DNA of 7,264 nt from Alphaproteobacteria bacterium. GTDB taxonomy: Bacteria; Pseudomonadota; Alphaproteobacteria; BNTO01. The notes beneath the pieces are model-generated. The model worked only from the letters and a program-made list of their open reading frames with translations, was not told the DNA's origin and made no database searches. Position numbers and translations under genes: made by a program. This document shows positions 1 to 5,515 of this stretch, piece by piece (position 1 is the first letter of the stretch; each line of letters begins with the position of its first letter). The DNA is taken from positions 1-7,264 of the forward strand of contig BNTO01000040.1 of the NCBI GenBank assembly GCA_025996655.1, read 5' to 3'.

Positions 1-1
1 T

Positions 2-70
2 TGCTTAAGAATTATACAACAAGAATTTGGGACTAGACACTTAGTTGATCTTATCCAAAAATTTTTATGA
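2..70 (+). CDS. 3' end of an unidentified gene (partial, C-terminal 22 residues)
   Basis: An open frame enters from the left edge and stops at TGA (68-70). Its visible tail reads IIQQEFGTRHLVDLIQKFL, which has the amphipathic helical look of a genuine protein C-terminus. The other two forward frames close sooner or look less protein-like. A terminator-like hairpin with a T tract follows about 20 bp downstream, which fits the end of a transcription unit. Too little is present to name a family, and a chance open frame of this length is possible. Confidence 0.35.
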   Translation, partial: CLRIIQQEFGTRHLVDLIQKFL

Positions 71-91
71 GTTGGCCCTACAAAACAACGG

Positions 92-111
92 GGATTGAAT
101 CCTTTTTTTTT
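92..111 (+). terminator. weak Rho-independent terminator-like hairpin with T9 tract
   Basis: GGAT (92-95) and ATCC (99-102) can pair around a 3-nt loop and are followed directly by nine T residues (103-111). The stem is very short, so the main support is the T tract and its position about 20 bp after the stop of the upstream partial gene. It overlaps the -35 element of the proposed popZ promoter, so it may be only part of that AT-rich promoter region. Confidence 0.3.
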
Positions 112-123
112 ATTGAGTATTAT
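95..123 (+). promoter_or_regulatory. candidate sigma70 promoter for the popZ-parA-parB operon
   Basis: A -35-like TTGAAT (95-100) is separated by exactly 17 bp from a -10-like TATTAT (118-123). They match the consensus at 4/6 and 5/6 positions. Transcription would start near 130, leaving about 26 nt of leader before the ATG at 156. It is the only good promoter-like pair seen before the three-gene operon. This rests on consensus matching only. Confidence 0.45.
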
Positions 124-155
124 AAAATTATATCCTCCGAAATAGAAATGCTTCC

Positions 156-911
156 ATGGATTCTTCTCGTCCTGATGAGATGTCGGTTGATGAAATTCTT
201 AATTCTATTAAGAAGTTTGTCTTGTCTGAGGCGGCTCCGCAAAAAACACCATCCTCGTCTCCCTTAAACGCAAAAACTTTTTTGTCTGAAGAAGAGGAAA
301 GTACGTTCGAGGGGACATCCGCCGAGGAGGAAGACGAAGATTGGGGCTCGTCTTCTTTTGTGAAATTGTCGCCTCTCCCCGATTTTTCGAGTGACAGCCG
401 GCAGAACATAGCGTCGTTAGGGGGGACTCCTTTCCTAGAAAAACAGGATCTCCCTGAGTTTATGAAGAGGGCGGCCGCAAGTTACGAAGAAAAAGATGGC
501 TTTGCGAACGAAAGCTCTCAAAAAGAAAATTTGGAGAAAGGCCCCCCCCTAGGAGAGGAACAGGCGAGGGACCCCTTCTTTTCGCGAGGGGCTTCCGAAA
601 GCGAAGAAGAGGGGACGTTCCCAAAAGAGGGAAAAAATGCCCCACCAAAAAAGGAACCCGAAAGGCCCCCGCCTCAAAGAGAAAAAGACGCGAAGAATCT
701 TGTTAAAGACTCTTTCATCCGCCTCACTGAATCGACCCGCTCTCTTTCTGCAACGACAAACTCCCCCAAAGGCGGGCTAGATGCTTTTGTCGAAGAATTC
801 GTAAAAAAATCCATCCTCGCCTGGTTGGATCAACATTTGCCAACCCTTGTGGAAAAACTCGTTCAAGAAGAAATCAAAAATATCACGCAATCTATTTTGT
901 CCGAAAAATGA
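156..911 (+). CDS. popZ: PopZ-like polar organizing protein (DUF2497 family)
   Basis: This is a 251-residue protein with the two-ended PopZ/DUF2497 architecture. The short N-terminal helix reads SVDEILNSIKKFVLSE (about residues 10-25), equivalent to the EEILASIRRII motif of the family. The C-terminal oligomerisation region includes WLDQHLPTLVEKLVQEEI (223-240). Between them lie about 190 low-complexity residues rich in Glu, Pro, Ser and Lys, as expected for the disordered acidic linker. In Caulobacter, PopZ self-assembles at the poles and binds ParB-parS and ParA. The ATG at 156 is preferred over the internal ATG at 180 because it leaves the usual short leader before the N-terminal helix; no strong Shine-Dalgarno is visible. 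The stop lies 10 bp before parA, so the two are very probably cotranscribed. A run of eight C (542-549) falls in the linker. Family assignment is firm; polar function is inferred. Confidence 0.87.
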   Translation: MDSSRPDEMSVDEILNSIKKFVLSEAAPQKTPSSSPLNAKTFLSEEEESTFEGTSAEEEDEDWGSSSFVKLSPLPDFSSDSRQNIASLGGTPFLEKQDLPEFMKRAAASYEEKDGFANESSQKENLEKGPPLGEEQARDPFFSRGASESEEEGTFPKEGKNAPPKKEPERPPPQREKDAKNLVKDSFIRLTESTRSLSATTNSPKGGLDAFVEEFVKKSILAWLDQHLPTLVEKLVQEEIKNITQSILSEK

Positions 912-921
912 AAAGAGGCCT

Positions 922-1695
922 ATGACAAAAATTATTGCTGTTAGTAACCAAAAGGGAGGCGTTGGGAAGACAACAACCGCCGTGAACCTTTCAGCGTCTC
1001 TAGCGGCCATCGGACATAAGACACTCCTTATTGATTTTGACCCTCAGCGCAACGCTTCCGTAGGCGTTTCCGTGGATGGGCGAACGCACAATGTCTATAC
1101 TTTTTTAAGCGAACAAACGTCCTTTTCGGAGTCTATTTTTGAAACTTTTGTTCCCAATCTTTACGTTTTGCCTTCCACCCTTCATCTTTCGGCTCTTGAA
1201 TTTGAGCTCGCAACACAACCACAGCGTGAATATATTTTAAAAAAAGGTCTTCAAGACAAGCTTGAGGATTATGATTATGTCTTTATTGATTGCCCCCCTT
1301 CCTTTGGGCTTTTGTCCTTGAATGCCTGGACCGCTGCACATTTTGTGCTCATCCCCCTTCAATGCGAATATTACGCGCTGGAGGGACTTGTTTTACTTTT
1401 GGACAACATTTTAAAAATAAAAAAAACGTTCAACGCCCCATTATCAATTTATGGCCTCGTCTTGACCATGTATGACAAGCGCAGTGTGCTTTCTCAACAA
1501 ATTGAAAGCGATGTCCGACAAAATTTGGGGGATAAAGTTTTCCAAACCCTTATCCCTCGCAATGTTAAAATTGCGGAGGCCCCCTCGCACGGCAAACCTG
1601 TTTTGTTTTATGATATAAAATGTTCGGGATCCCTGGCGTATTTGGATTTAGCGAAAGAATTTTTAAAGAGAGAGACAGAATTAGGGGAAATTTAA
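922..1695 (+). CDS. parA: chromosome-partitioning ATPase ParA (Soj/MinD superfamily)
   Basis: This is a 257-residue deviant Walker ATPase. Visible motifs are KGGVGKT (residues 11-17, with the signature Lys11), the switch region LIDFDPQ (36-42) and Walker B FIDCPP (121-126, Asp123). The C-terminal segment TMYDKRSVLSQQ and the IPRNVKIAEAPSHGKP stretch are typical of chromosomal ParA/Soj. The protein binds DNA non-specifically as an ATP dimer and is stimulated by ParB to pull parS-bound ParB along the nucleoid. The ATG at 922 gives the canonical N-terminus MTKIIAVSNQKGG. The open frame extends back to 847, but that extension overlaps popZ and has no family resemblance. A short-spaced GAGG (915-918) precedes the start, and only 10 bp separate it from popZ, suggesting translational coupling. 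Length is normal for the family and all catalytic residues are present. Confidence 0.97.
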   Translation: MTKIIAVSNQKGGVGKTTTAVNLSASLAAIGHKTLLIDFDPQRNASVGVSVDGRTHNVYTFLSEQTSFSESIFETFVPNLYVLPSTLHLSALEFELATQPQREYILKKGLQDKLEDYDYVFIDCPPSFGLLSLNAWTAAHFVLIPLQCEYYALEGLVLLLDNILKIKKTFNAPLSIYGLVLTMYDKRSVLSQQIESDVRQNLGDKVFQTLIPRNVKIAEAPSHGKPVLFYDIKCSGSLAYLDLAKEFLKRETELGEI

Positions 1696-1730
1696 GAAAA
1701 GTTTGTAAAAGAATTTTGGGGGAAATTTTA

Positions 1731-1735
1731 GGAGG
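1731..1735 (+). promoter_or_regulatory. strong ribosome binding site of parB
   Basis: GGAGG lies 7 nt before the ATG at 1743. It decides the parB start: the frame is open back to 1620, but upstream ATGs overlap parA and lack such a site. Its strength contrasts with the weak sites of popZ and parA, so parB may be translated more efficiently than its operon partners. Confidence 0.8.
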
Positions 1736-1742
1736 AAACGAC

Positions 1743-2654
1743 ATGGATGATAAGGATAAAAACAAGGAACGACGTTTCGAAGAGAGAAAAAACTTAGGCC
1801 GAGGGCTGGAGGCGATTTTTTTAGATTTAACAACACAACCCGTGCCTCAACAAGGAAAACCGAATGTTGTAGCTGTGGAACTCCCTCTCGGCCAGATTAA
1901 ACCCAATCCCGATCAGCCTCGAAAATTTTTCGACGCCGAACGCATGGAAGAATTGAAGCAATCTCTTGCTAAAGAAGGCGTTTTACAACCTCTTCTTGTG
2001 AGAAGAATGCAAACGGGGAGCGGCGATGGCGCTATCGAATACCAAATTATCGCGGGGGAACGGCGTTGGCGCGCGGCGGAATCTCTGGGCATCGAGAAAA
2101 TTCCCGCCATCATTTTAGAGTGTGATAATCAAACGGCCCTGCAATTGGGGCTCATCGAAAATCTGCAGCGTGAAGAACTTTCGCCTCTTGAAGAAGCTCA
2201 GGCCATTCATTCCCTTGTTACGGACTTCGATAGGACCCAAGAAGACGTTGCGAAAATGCTGAGCAAAAGTCGCAGTTATATTGCCAATGCGTTGAGAATA
2301 TTAAAGTTGCCGGAGGCGGTCAAAGACATGCTGCAAAAAAAGGAAATCACGGTGGGTCATGCTCGTGCTATTTTGGAGGCGTTCGATCCCGAAGCTATGG
2401 CAAAAAAAATTATAGGAGAAAAACTATCGGTACGAGAAGTAGAACAAGAAATGCGAGAAAAAGCGCAAAAACCTTGGGGCGATCCGCTTCCGAGATCGTC
2501 AAGAATATCAAATCCGGATATCGAAACCATTGAAGAAGTCTTTTCGAAATATTTTCATACTTCGGTGAAAGTGGCGTTGCGAGGAGAAGGCGGCATTATT
2601 CAGGTCTTCTTCAAAAATTATAATAAACTTGAGGAAATTATGGGGCTTTTTTAG
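1743..2654 (+). CDS. parB: chromosome-partitioning protein ParB (Spo0J/Noc-type CTPase clamp)
   Basis: This is a 303-residue protein with the complete ParB plan. The N-terminal LGRGLEAIF motif (residues 18-26) is the ParA-stimulating segment of the family. The ParB/Srx domain follows, with IKPNPDQPRKFF (52-63) and the CTP/parS-loading box GERRWRA (105-111). Next come ENLQREELSPLEEA (139-152) and a helix-turn-helix with TQEDVAKMLSKSRSYIANALRIL (about 165-187), which reads parS. The C-terminal dimerisation region ends in YNKLEEIMGLF. ParB binds parS, closes as a CTP-dependent clamp and slides to coat the origin-proximal DNA. The start at 1743 is fixed by GGAGG 7 nt upstream, 47 bp after the parA stop. 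A perfect parS lies 22 bp past the stop codon. All expected motifs are intact. Confidence 0.97.
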   Translation: MDDKDKNKERRFEERKNLGRGLEAIFLDLTTQPVPQQGKPNVVAVELPLGQIKPNPDQPRKFFDAERMEELKQSLAKEGVLQPLLVRRMQTGSGDGAIEYQIIAGERRWRAAESLGIEKIPAIILECDNQTALQLGLIENLQREELSPLEEAQAIHSLVTDFDRTQEDVAKMLSKSRSYIANALRILKLPEAVKDMLQKKEITVGHARAILEAFDPEAMAKKIIGEKLSVREVEQEMREKAQKPWGDPLPRSSRISNPDIETIEEVFSKYFHTSVKVALRGEGGIIQVFFKNYNKLEEIMGLF

Positions 2655-2676
2655 GAGAGAGCGGGCCTTTAAAAAA

Positions 2677-2692
2677 TGTTTCACGTGAAACA
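2677..2692. promoter_or_regulatory. parS: parS centromere site (ParB binding site)
   Basis: The 16-bp sequence TGTTTCACGTGAAACA is the canonical bacterial chromosomal parS, a perfect palindrome. Symmetry continues through flanking A4/T4, so 2673-2696 is a 24-bp perfect inverted repeat. It sits 22 bp after parB and 94 bp before the HIT gene. It is the expected loading site of the ParB encoded next to it and suggests this locus is a chromosomal, origin-side partition region rather than a plasmid system. ParB spreading from here could also affect expression of the flanking genes. Confidence 0.95.
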
Positions 2693-2786
2693 TTTTCGGA
2701 GACGTACCCCAAAAGGACTTTTTCTAAAAAAACTTGAAGCAAAAATTAGGAAACTTGGGAAACAACACTTTTAAAAGGAGTTCATC

Positions 2787-3143
2787 ATGTACGATTCACA
2801 CAATATTTTCGCAAAAATTTTACGAGGAGATATCCCTTGCAAGAAAATTTTTGAAAATGACCATGCTTTATCCTTTTACGATGCTTTTCCTCGCGCTAAA
2901 ATTCACGCTCTCGTCATCCCAAAGGGGGAATTTGAAAATTTCTTAGACTTCCAAACTCATGCGACATTTGTTCCGTTTTCCTCTTTTTATGCTGCCCTCA
3001 CCGAAACCCTCAAAATCTTAAATCTTGCCCCCTCAGGCTTTAAACTCATCACACGCAGCGGAAAGGACGGAGGACAAGAAGTACCTCATTTTCATGTCCA
3101 TATTTTGGGAGGACAACAACTTGATGAGACGATCGACTCTTAA
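2787..3143 (+). CDS. HIT-family nucleotide hydrolase/transferase (HINT-like)
   Basis: This 118-residue protein opens with the Hint-type N-terminus (NIFAKILRGDIPCKKIFEND, residues 6-25), continues with the FPRAKIHALVIPKG strand region (34-47) and ends with the histidine triad HFHVHILGG (101-109; His101, His103, His105). Such proteins hydrolyse purine nucleoside phosphoramidates and related adenylates, with the middle triad histidine (here His103) acting as nucleophile. The usual Asn-Gly before the GQ-VPH segment reads RSGKDGGQEVPH here, so the conserved Asn is replaced, a modest deviation. The start at 2787 is supported by AGGAG (2776-2780) 6 nt upstream. It follows parS in the same direction as parAB, but no clear promoter of its own was found. 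A long hairpin element begins 2 bp after the stop and could act as a 3' end structure. Exact substrate is unknown. Confidence 0.9.
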   Translation: MYDSHNIFAKILRGDIPCKKIFENDHALSFYDAFPRAKIHALVIPKGEFENFLDFQTHATFVPFSSFYAALTETLKILNLAPSGFKLITRSGKDGGQEVPHFHVHILGGQQLDETIDS

Positions 3144-3145
3144 GA

Positions 3146-3242
3146 TATAGTAAAGCCTATCGAAAATCGCTCCACGATGCCAAGTTTTTCACTCAGAAAA
3201 CAAGGAGAAGTGGCGAAGCGATTTTTGATAGGCTTTACTATA
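3146..3242. repeat. 97-bp hairpin / MITE-like inverted-repeat element
   Basis: The ends 3146-3171 and 3217-3242 are 26-bp inverted repeats with a single mismatch (position 3162 versus 3226), which would be a G-U wobble in RNA. Pairing continues inward as CCAC (3172-3175) with GTGG (3210-3213) after a 3-nt bulge. The central part can form a further short stem, GTTTT with AAAAC. The outer ends begin TATAG and end CTATA, as expected for an element moved by an IS630/Tc1-type transposase targeting TA, although no target duplication can be proved from one copy. It starts 2 bp after the HIT gene stop. It has no coding capacity. It may also end or protect the HIT transcript, but no T tract follows on the plus strand. 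Confidence 0.75.
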
Positions 3243-3360
3243 AAAGAAAATCAAGGATCCCATCGACGATATCCAACAAAACCTCCCTCTTCCCGTAAAT
3301 GACCTTCGTTTCCTCGCCCTCGCCTTCCTCCTGTTTTTCCGGCTTATCCTTGTCCCTCAT
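3238..3360 (-). CDS. doubtful 40-residue ORF, possible gene remnant
   Basis: A minus-strand frame runs from an ATG at 3360 to a TAG at 3240-3238. It encodes a charged N-terminal part rich in Glu and Lys and a hydrophobic end, KREVLLDIVDGILDFLL. The stop codon falls inside the right arm of the 97-bp hairpin element, so the original frame could have been cut by that insertion. There is no ribosome binding site before the ATG. The frame continues open upstream through the 26-bp direct repeats without an obvious real start. No family is recognised. It may be the remnant of an older gene downstream of dnaN or just a chance frame. Confidence 0.2.
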   Translation of the reverse strand: MRDKDKPEKQEEGEGEETKVIYGKREVLLDIVDGILDFLL

Positions 3361-3363
3361 CAG

Positions 3364-3411
3364 ACCAAACATCAGTATGAATGACTCATACCAAACGCCA
3401 GTATGAATGAC
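3364..3411. repeat. 26-bp-period tandem direct repeat (two copies)
   Basis: Bases 3364-3385 and 3390-3411 are 22-bp direct copies differing at two adjacent positions (AT versus GC after ACCAAAC), separated by TCAT. The second copy shares its ACCAAACGCC end with the 12-bp inverted repeat that bounds 3388-3488, so these look like nested or duplicated ends of a small transposable element. The region encodes nothing recognisable. Confidence 0.65.
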
Positions 3412-3488
3412 GCAGATGATTTCTTCGTGAGCGGCTCAATATAGCCTTGCAAGATATCATCGGAGTCCTTATGATCGGCGTTTGGTAT
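3388..3488. repeat. 101-bp inverted-repeat element beside dnaN (degenerate MITE candidate)
   Basis: ATACCAAACGCC (3388-3399) and its exact reverse complement GGCGTTTGGTAT (3477-3488) form a 12-bp perfect terminal inverted repeat. Inward the symmetry decays quickly. The right end lies only 8 bp beyond the dnaN stop codon. Both outer ends carry TA, compatible with a TA-targeting element. The interior has no convincing gene. Together with the hairpin element and the direct repeats it fills the 353-bp gap between the convergent HIT and dnaN genes. Confidence 0.5.
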
Positions 3489-3496
3489 AAAACCTC

Positions 3497-4654
3497 CTAC
3501 TCCGTATAATTCGTCTGCGGCGTAATGGACATAAGGGCAAAAAAGACGCCCTCGCGCCCGAGGGGCCGCATCGTCGTGGCCAAATCAGGGTTCGTCAAAG
3601 AAATTTCCAGTTCTTCCGTACCCACATGCTGCGCAATATCCAGTAAATAGCGCACATCATAGCTAAATTCTAACACATCCTCGTCGTCATAATCAATATC
3701 TATGTCTTCGGTGGCCGCCCCATGCGACCCCGTCCCTGCTGAACATTTCAAAAGATTACGCGAAAAAATAATCTTAACAATTCGAAGTTTATCGTTAATA
3801 ACGGTTCCGACGCGGTCCACAGCCTCCGCAAAAATTTTCGTTCCCGCAATCAGGCGTTTTTCTTGTTGCAAATTTAAGATCGCTTCAAAATCAGGGAACG
3901 CCCCATCAATTAGGCGCGAACCCAACACAGCGCGGCTTTTCTCTGAAACAACCGTCAGTTCAATGCGCGTTTCCGAAACCGAAAGCGTCACAGGCTCCAC
4001 CGCATCCTCCAGCAATTTCGCCATCTCGCCCACGGTTTTCTTCCCCACAATCACCGATGGCATAGACTCCGCCCCCTCCGGGCTCGGGATCTCAATACTC
4101 GCTAAGCGATGCCGATCCGTCGCTACCGCCCGCAATTTCGCCACGCCGGACTTTAAATCACAAGAAAGGTTAATCCCCACCAGCGAATAGCGCATCTCAT
4201 CGGCCGACATAGCAAACCGAACCGTCTCCAGCAAATCCTTAAAAACAGGCGCCGGCAAAGAAAAAGTCGACAACACATCTGTTGTGTTTTGCAAAATCCG
4301 CGGGAACTCGTCCGGCATAATGCACGGAATTTCGAAACGCGACCGCCCCGCCGAAAGTACAATCTGCGTCGCATGGTCCTCAAAAACCAACTCCACGGGC
4401 ACGCCGGCCTTAATTTTCTTCAAAATCTCATACATCAAAAGCGTAGGAATGCACAGCTCCCCCTCGCGGATCACATCACAAGCAAACGTCTCCGACAGCG
4501 ACATATCCATATCCGTCGACACAAGCGTCGCCGCCCCATCACGCGCCTGAAGCAGTGTGTGCCCCAAAATCAACAGCGTCGACCTTTTTTCAATCACACT
4601 CTGACTATGCGAAAAAGCGTTTAACAGAACATCCCGATTAACCCGAATATACAT
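3497..4654 (-). CDS. dnaN: DNA polymerase III beta subunit (sliding clamp)
   Basis: This 385-residue protein contains the three-domain clamp fold. Diagnostic segments are VIEKRSTLLILGHTLLQA (residues 20-37), STDMDMSL (46-53), FEIPCIMPDEFP (107-118), RFAMSADEMRYSLVGI (146-161), LRAVATDRHRLA (174-185), IVGKKTVGEM (202-211) and RLIDGAFPDF (247-256). It forms the ring that tethers the replicase to DNA and recruits clamp-binding proteins. The ATG at 4654 has GGAG 5 nt upstream (complement of 4660-4663). It lies 87 bp after engB on the same strand; that AT-rich gap shows no terminator, and only a poor promoter match (TTGGCA without a good -10). It is longer than the usual ~366-375 residues because of an acidic insertion around 307-325. 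Its C-terminus is odd: the usual LMPM(R/K) ending reads LMSIT (374-378) followed by seven extra residues. dnaA and recF are not adjacent here. Confidence 0.95.
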   Translation of the reverse strand: MYIRVNRDVLLNAFSHSQSVIEKRSTLLILGHTLLQARDGAATLVSTDMDMSLSETFACDVIREGELCIPTLLMYEILKKIKAGVPVELVFEDHATQIVLSAGRSRFEIPCIMPDEFPRILQNTTDVLSTFSLPAPVFKDLLETVRFAMSADEMRYSLVGINLSCDLKSGVAKLRAVATDRHRLASIEIPSPEGAESMPSVIVGKKTVGEMAKLLEDAVEPVTLSVSETRIELTVVSEKSRAVLGSRLIDGAFPDFEAILNLQQEKRLIAGTKIFAEAVDRVGTVINDKLRIVKIIFSRNLLKCSAGTGSHGAATEDIDIDYDDEDVLEFSYDVRYLLDIAQHVGTEELEISLTNPDLATTMRPLGREGVFFALMSITPQTNYTE

Positions 4655-4741
4655 AAAATCTCCACGCGTTACTTTTTAGCTTTATTTATTCTTTGTTTTT
4701 ATTCTTTCTTTTTTATGCCAACTCTTCATTTTTTTACTTTT

Positions 4742-5413
4742 TTACTTCTTCGGAGCGCACCAATCCCTCACAACCCAGTCAAGCGCATCAACGCCGCTCC
4801 TACTTTTAGCACTTGTCAGGATCACTTCACAAGATTCTCCCATCTGTTCCGCGATCCTCTTCTGTAAAAGCTCGCCCTCCGTTTTGTTGAGTTTATCAAG
4901 TTTTGTGACAACAAAAAAATAGGGAAGGGCGAAATCCTGCAACAGGCGCACCACATCGAGATCCTGTACACGCAAAAACCGCCGCGCATCGAACAACAGC
5001 GCCACTTTCAACATATTCTGACGCGATTCTAAATAGTCTAAAAGCAGGGGTGACCAACTTTTTCGCACATCGTCCGGCGCCAAAGCAAAACCGTACCCCG
5101 GCACATCCACCAAAACCGTTTCCGGAGGCCCTGCAAAAAAATTAAGAAGCTGCGTTCGCCCCGGCGTTTTGGATGTTCTTGCCAAATTTTTTTGACGGCA
5201 AAGAGCGTTCAGCAAACTTGATTTCCCCACATTGGACGCCCCGCAAAAGGCTATTTCTTTGTAGGAGGCCCGCGGGATCTGCGCACTTTCCGCCACGCTA
5301 AACAGAAACTGAACCGGCCTCTTTTCAGGGATGTTGATTTCTAAAGGGTTCACAACATTTTCCTTTTTAGGGGCTTGGTCCTCCCTTCTTTTCCCTCTCT
5401 TAGATTTTTTCAA
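4742..5413 (-). CDS. engB: ribosome biogenesis GTP-binding protein EngB (YihA/YsxC)
   Basis: This is a TrmE-Era-EngA-EngB-Septin GTPase of up to 223 residues. Motifs, numbered from the TTG at 5413, are G1 GASNVGKSS (58-66), the TSKTPGRTQ switch I region (80-88), G3 DVPGYGFA (103-110), G4 TKLD (170-173) and G5 SAK (200-202). EngB acts in large ribosomal subunit assembly. The G1 motif usually reads GRSNVGKSS; here Ala59 replaces the Arg. The start is uncertain. The longest frame begins with TTG at 5413 without a visible ribosome binding site and adds a Lys/Arg-rich tail. A GTG at 5353 has AAGGA 7 nt upstream and would give about 203 residues, close to the family norm. It probably shares a transcript with dnaN downstream. 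The usual alphaproteobacterial neighbour yidC is not seen. Confidence 0.93.
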   Translation of the reverse strand: MKKSKRGKRREDQAPKKENVVNPLEINIPEKRPVQFLFSVAESAQIPRASYKEIAFCGASNVGKSSLLNALCRQKNLARTSKTPGRTQLLNFFAGPPETVLVDVPGYGFALAPDDVRKSWSPLLLDYLESRQNMLKVALLFDARRFLRVQDLDVVRLLQDFALPYFFVVTKLDKLNKTEGELLQKRIAEQMGESCEVILTSAKSRSGVDALDWVVRDWCAPKK

Positions 5414-5515
5414 AATATTTCAACAAAAAGAGGAATAGGCGCCCCATCAAGAATTACATCAACTCTACCCTAGAAAAGTTCATCCGTTCAAGCTTTTCAA
5501 GCACGTTGGGAAGGT

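Noticed and set aside
847..921. Upstream extension of the parA frame to an ATG at 847
   Set aside because: It lies inside the popZ C-terminal coding region and precedes the canonical ParA N-terminus with 25 unrelated residues; the ATG at 922 gives the family-typical start.
1620..1742. Upstream extension of the parB frame overlapping parA
   Set aside because: The GGAGG at 1731-1735 and the normal ParB length point to the ATG at 1743.
3364..3411. CRISPR-like array
   Set aside because: There are only two imperfect copies separated by 4 bp, with no spacers and no cas genes.
3702..4190. Plus-strand 162-codon open frame inside dnaN
   Set aside because: It is the antisense shadow of an unambiguous dnaN coding sequence, with no ribosome binding site or family resemblance.
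4655..4741. A dedicated dnaN promoter in the AT-rich engB-dnaN gap
   Set aside because: A TTGGCA on the minus strand (4721-4716) lacks a good -10 hexamer at 16-18 bp; AT-richness alone is not sufficient.
5401..5450. Short minus-strand ORF reading MGRLFLFLLKYFEKI that overlaps the engB start
   Set aside because: Only 15 codons, no ribosome binding site, no recognisable family; leader peptide or YidD remnant cannot be supported.
5473..5498. GAAAAG/CTTTTC inverted repeat between the lyase-like gene and engB, considered as a terminator
   Set aside because: The stem is 6 bp and A/T-rich with no following T tract on the relevant strand.
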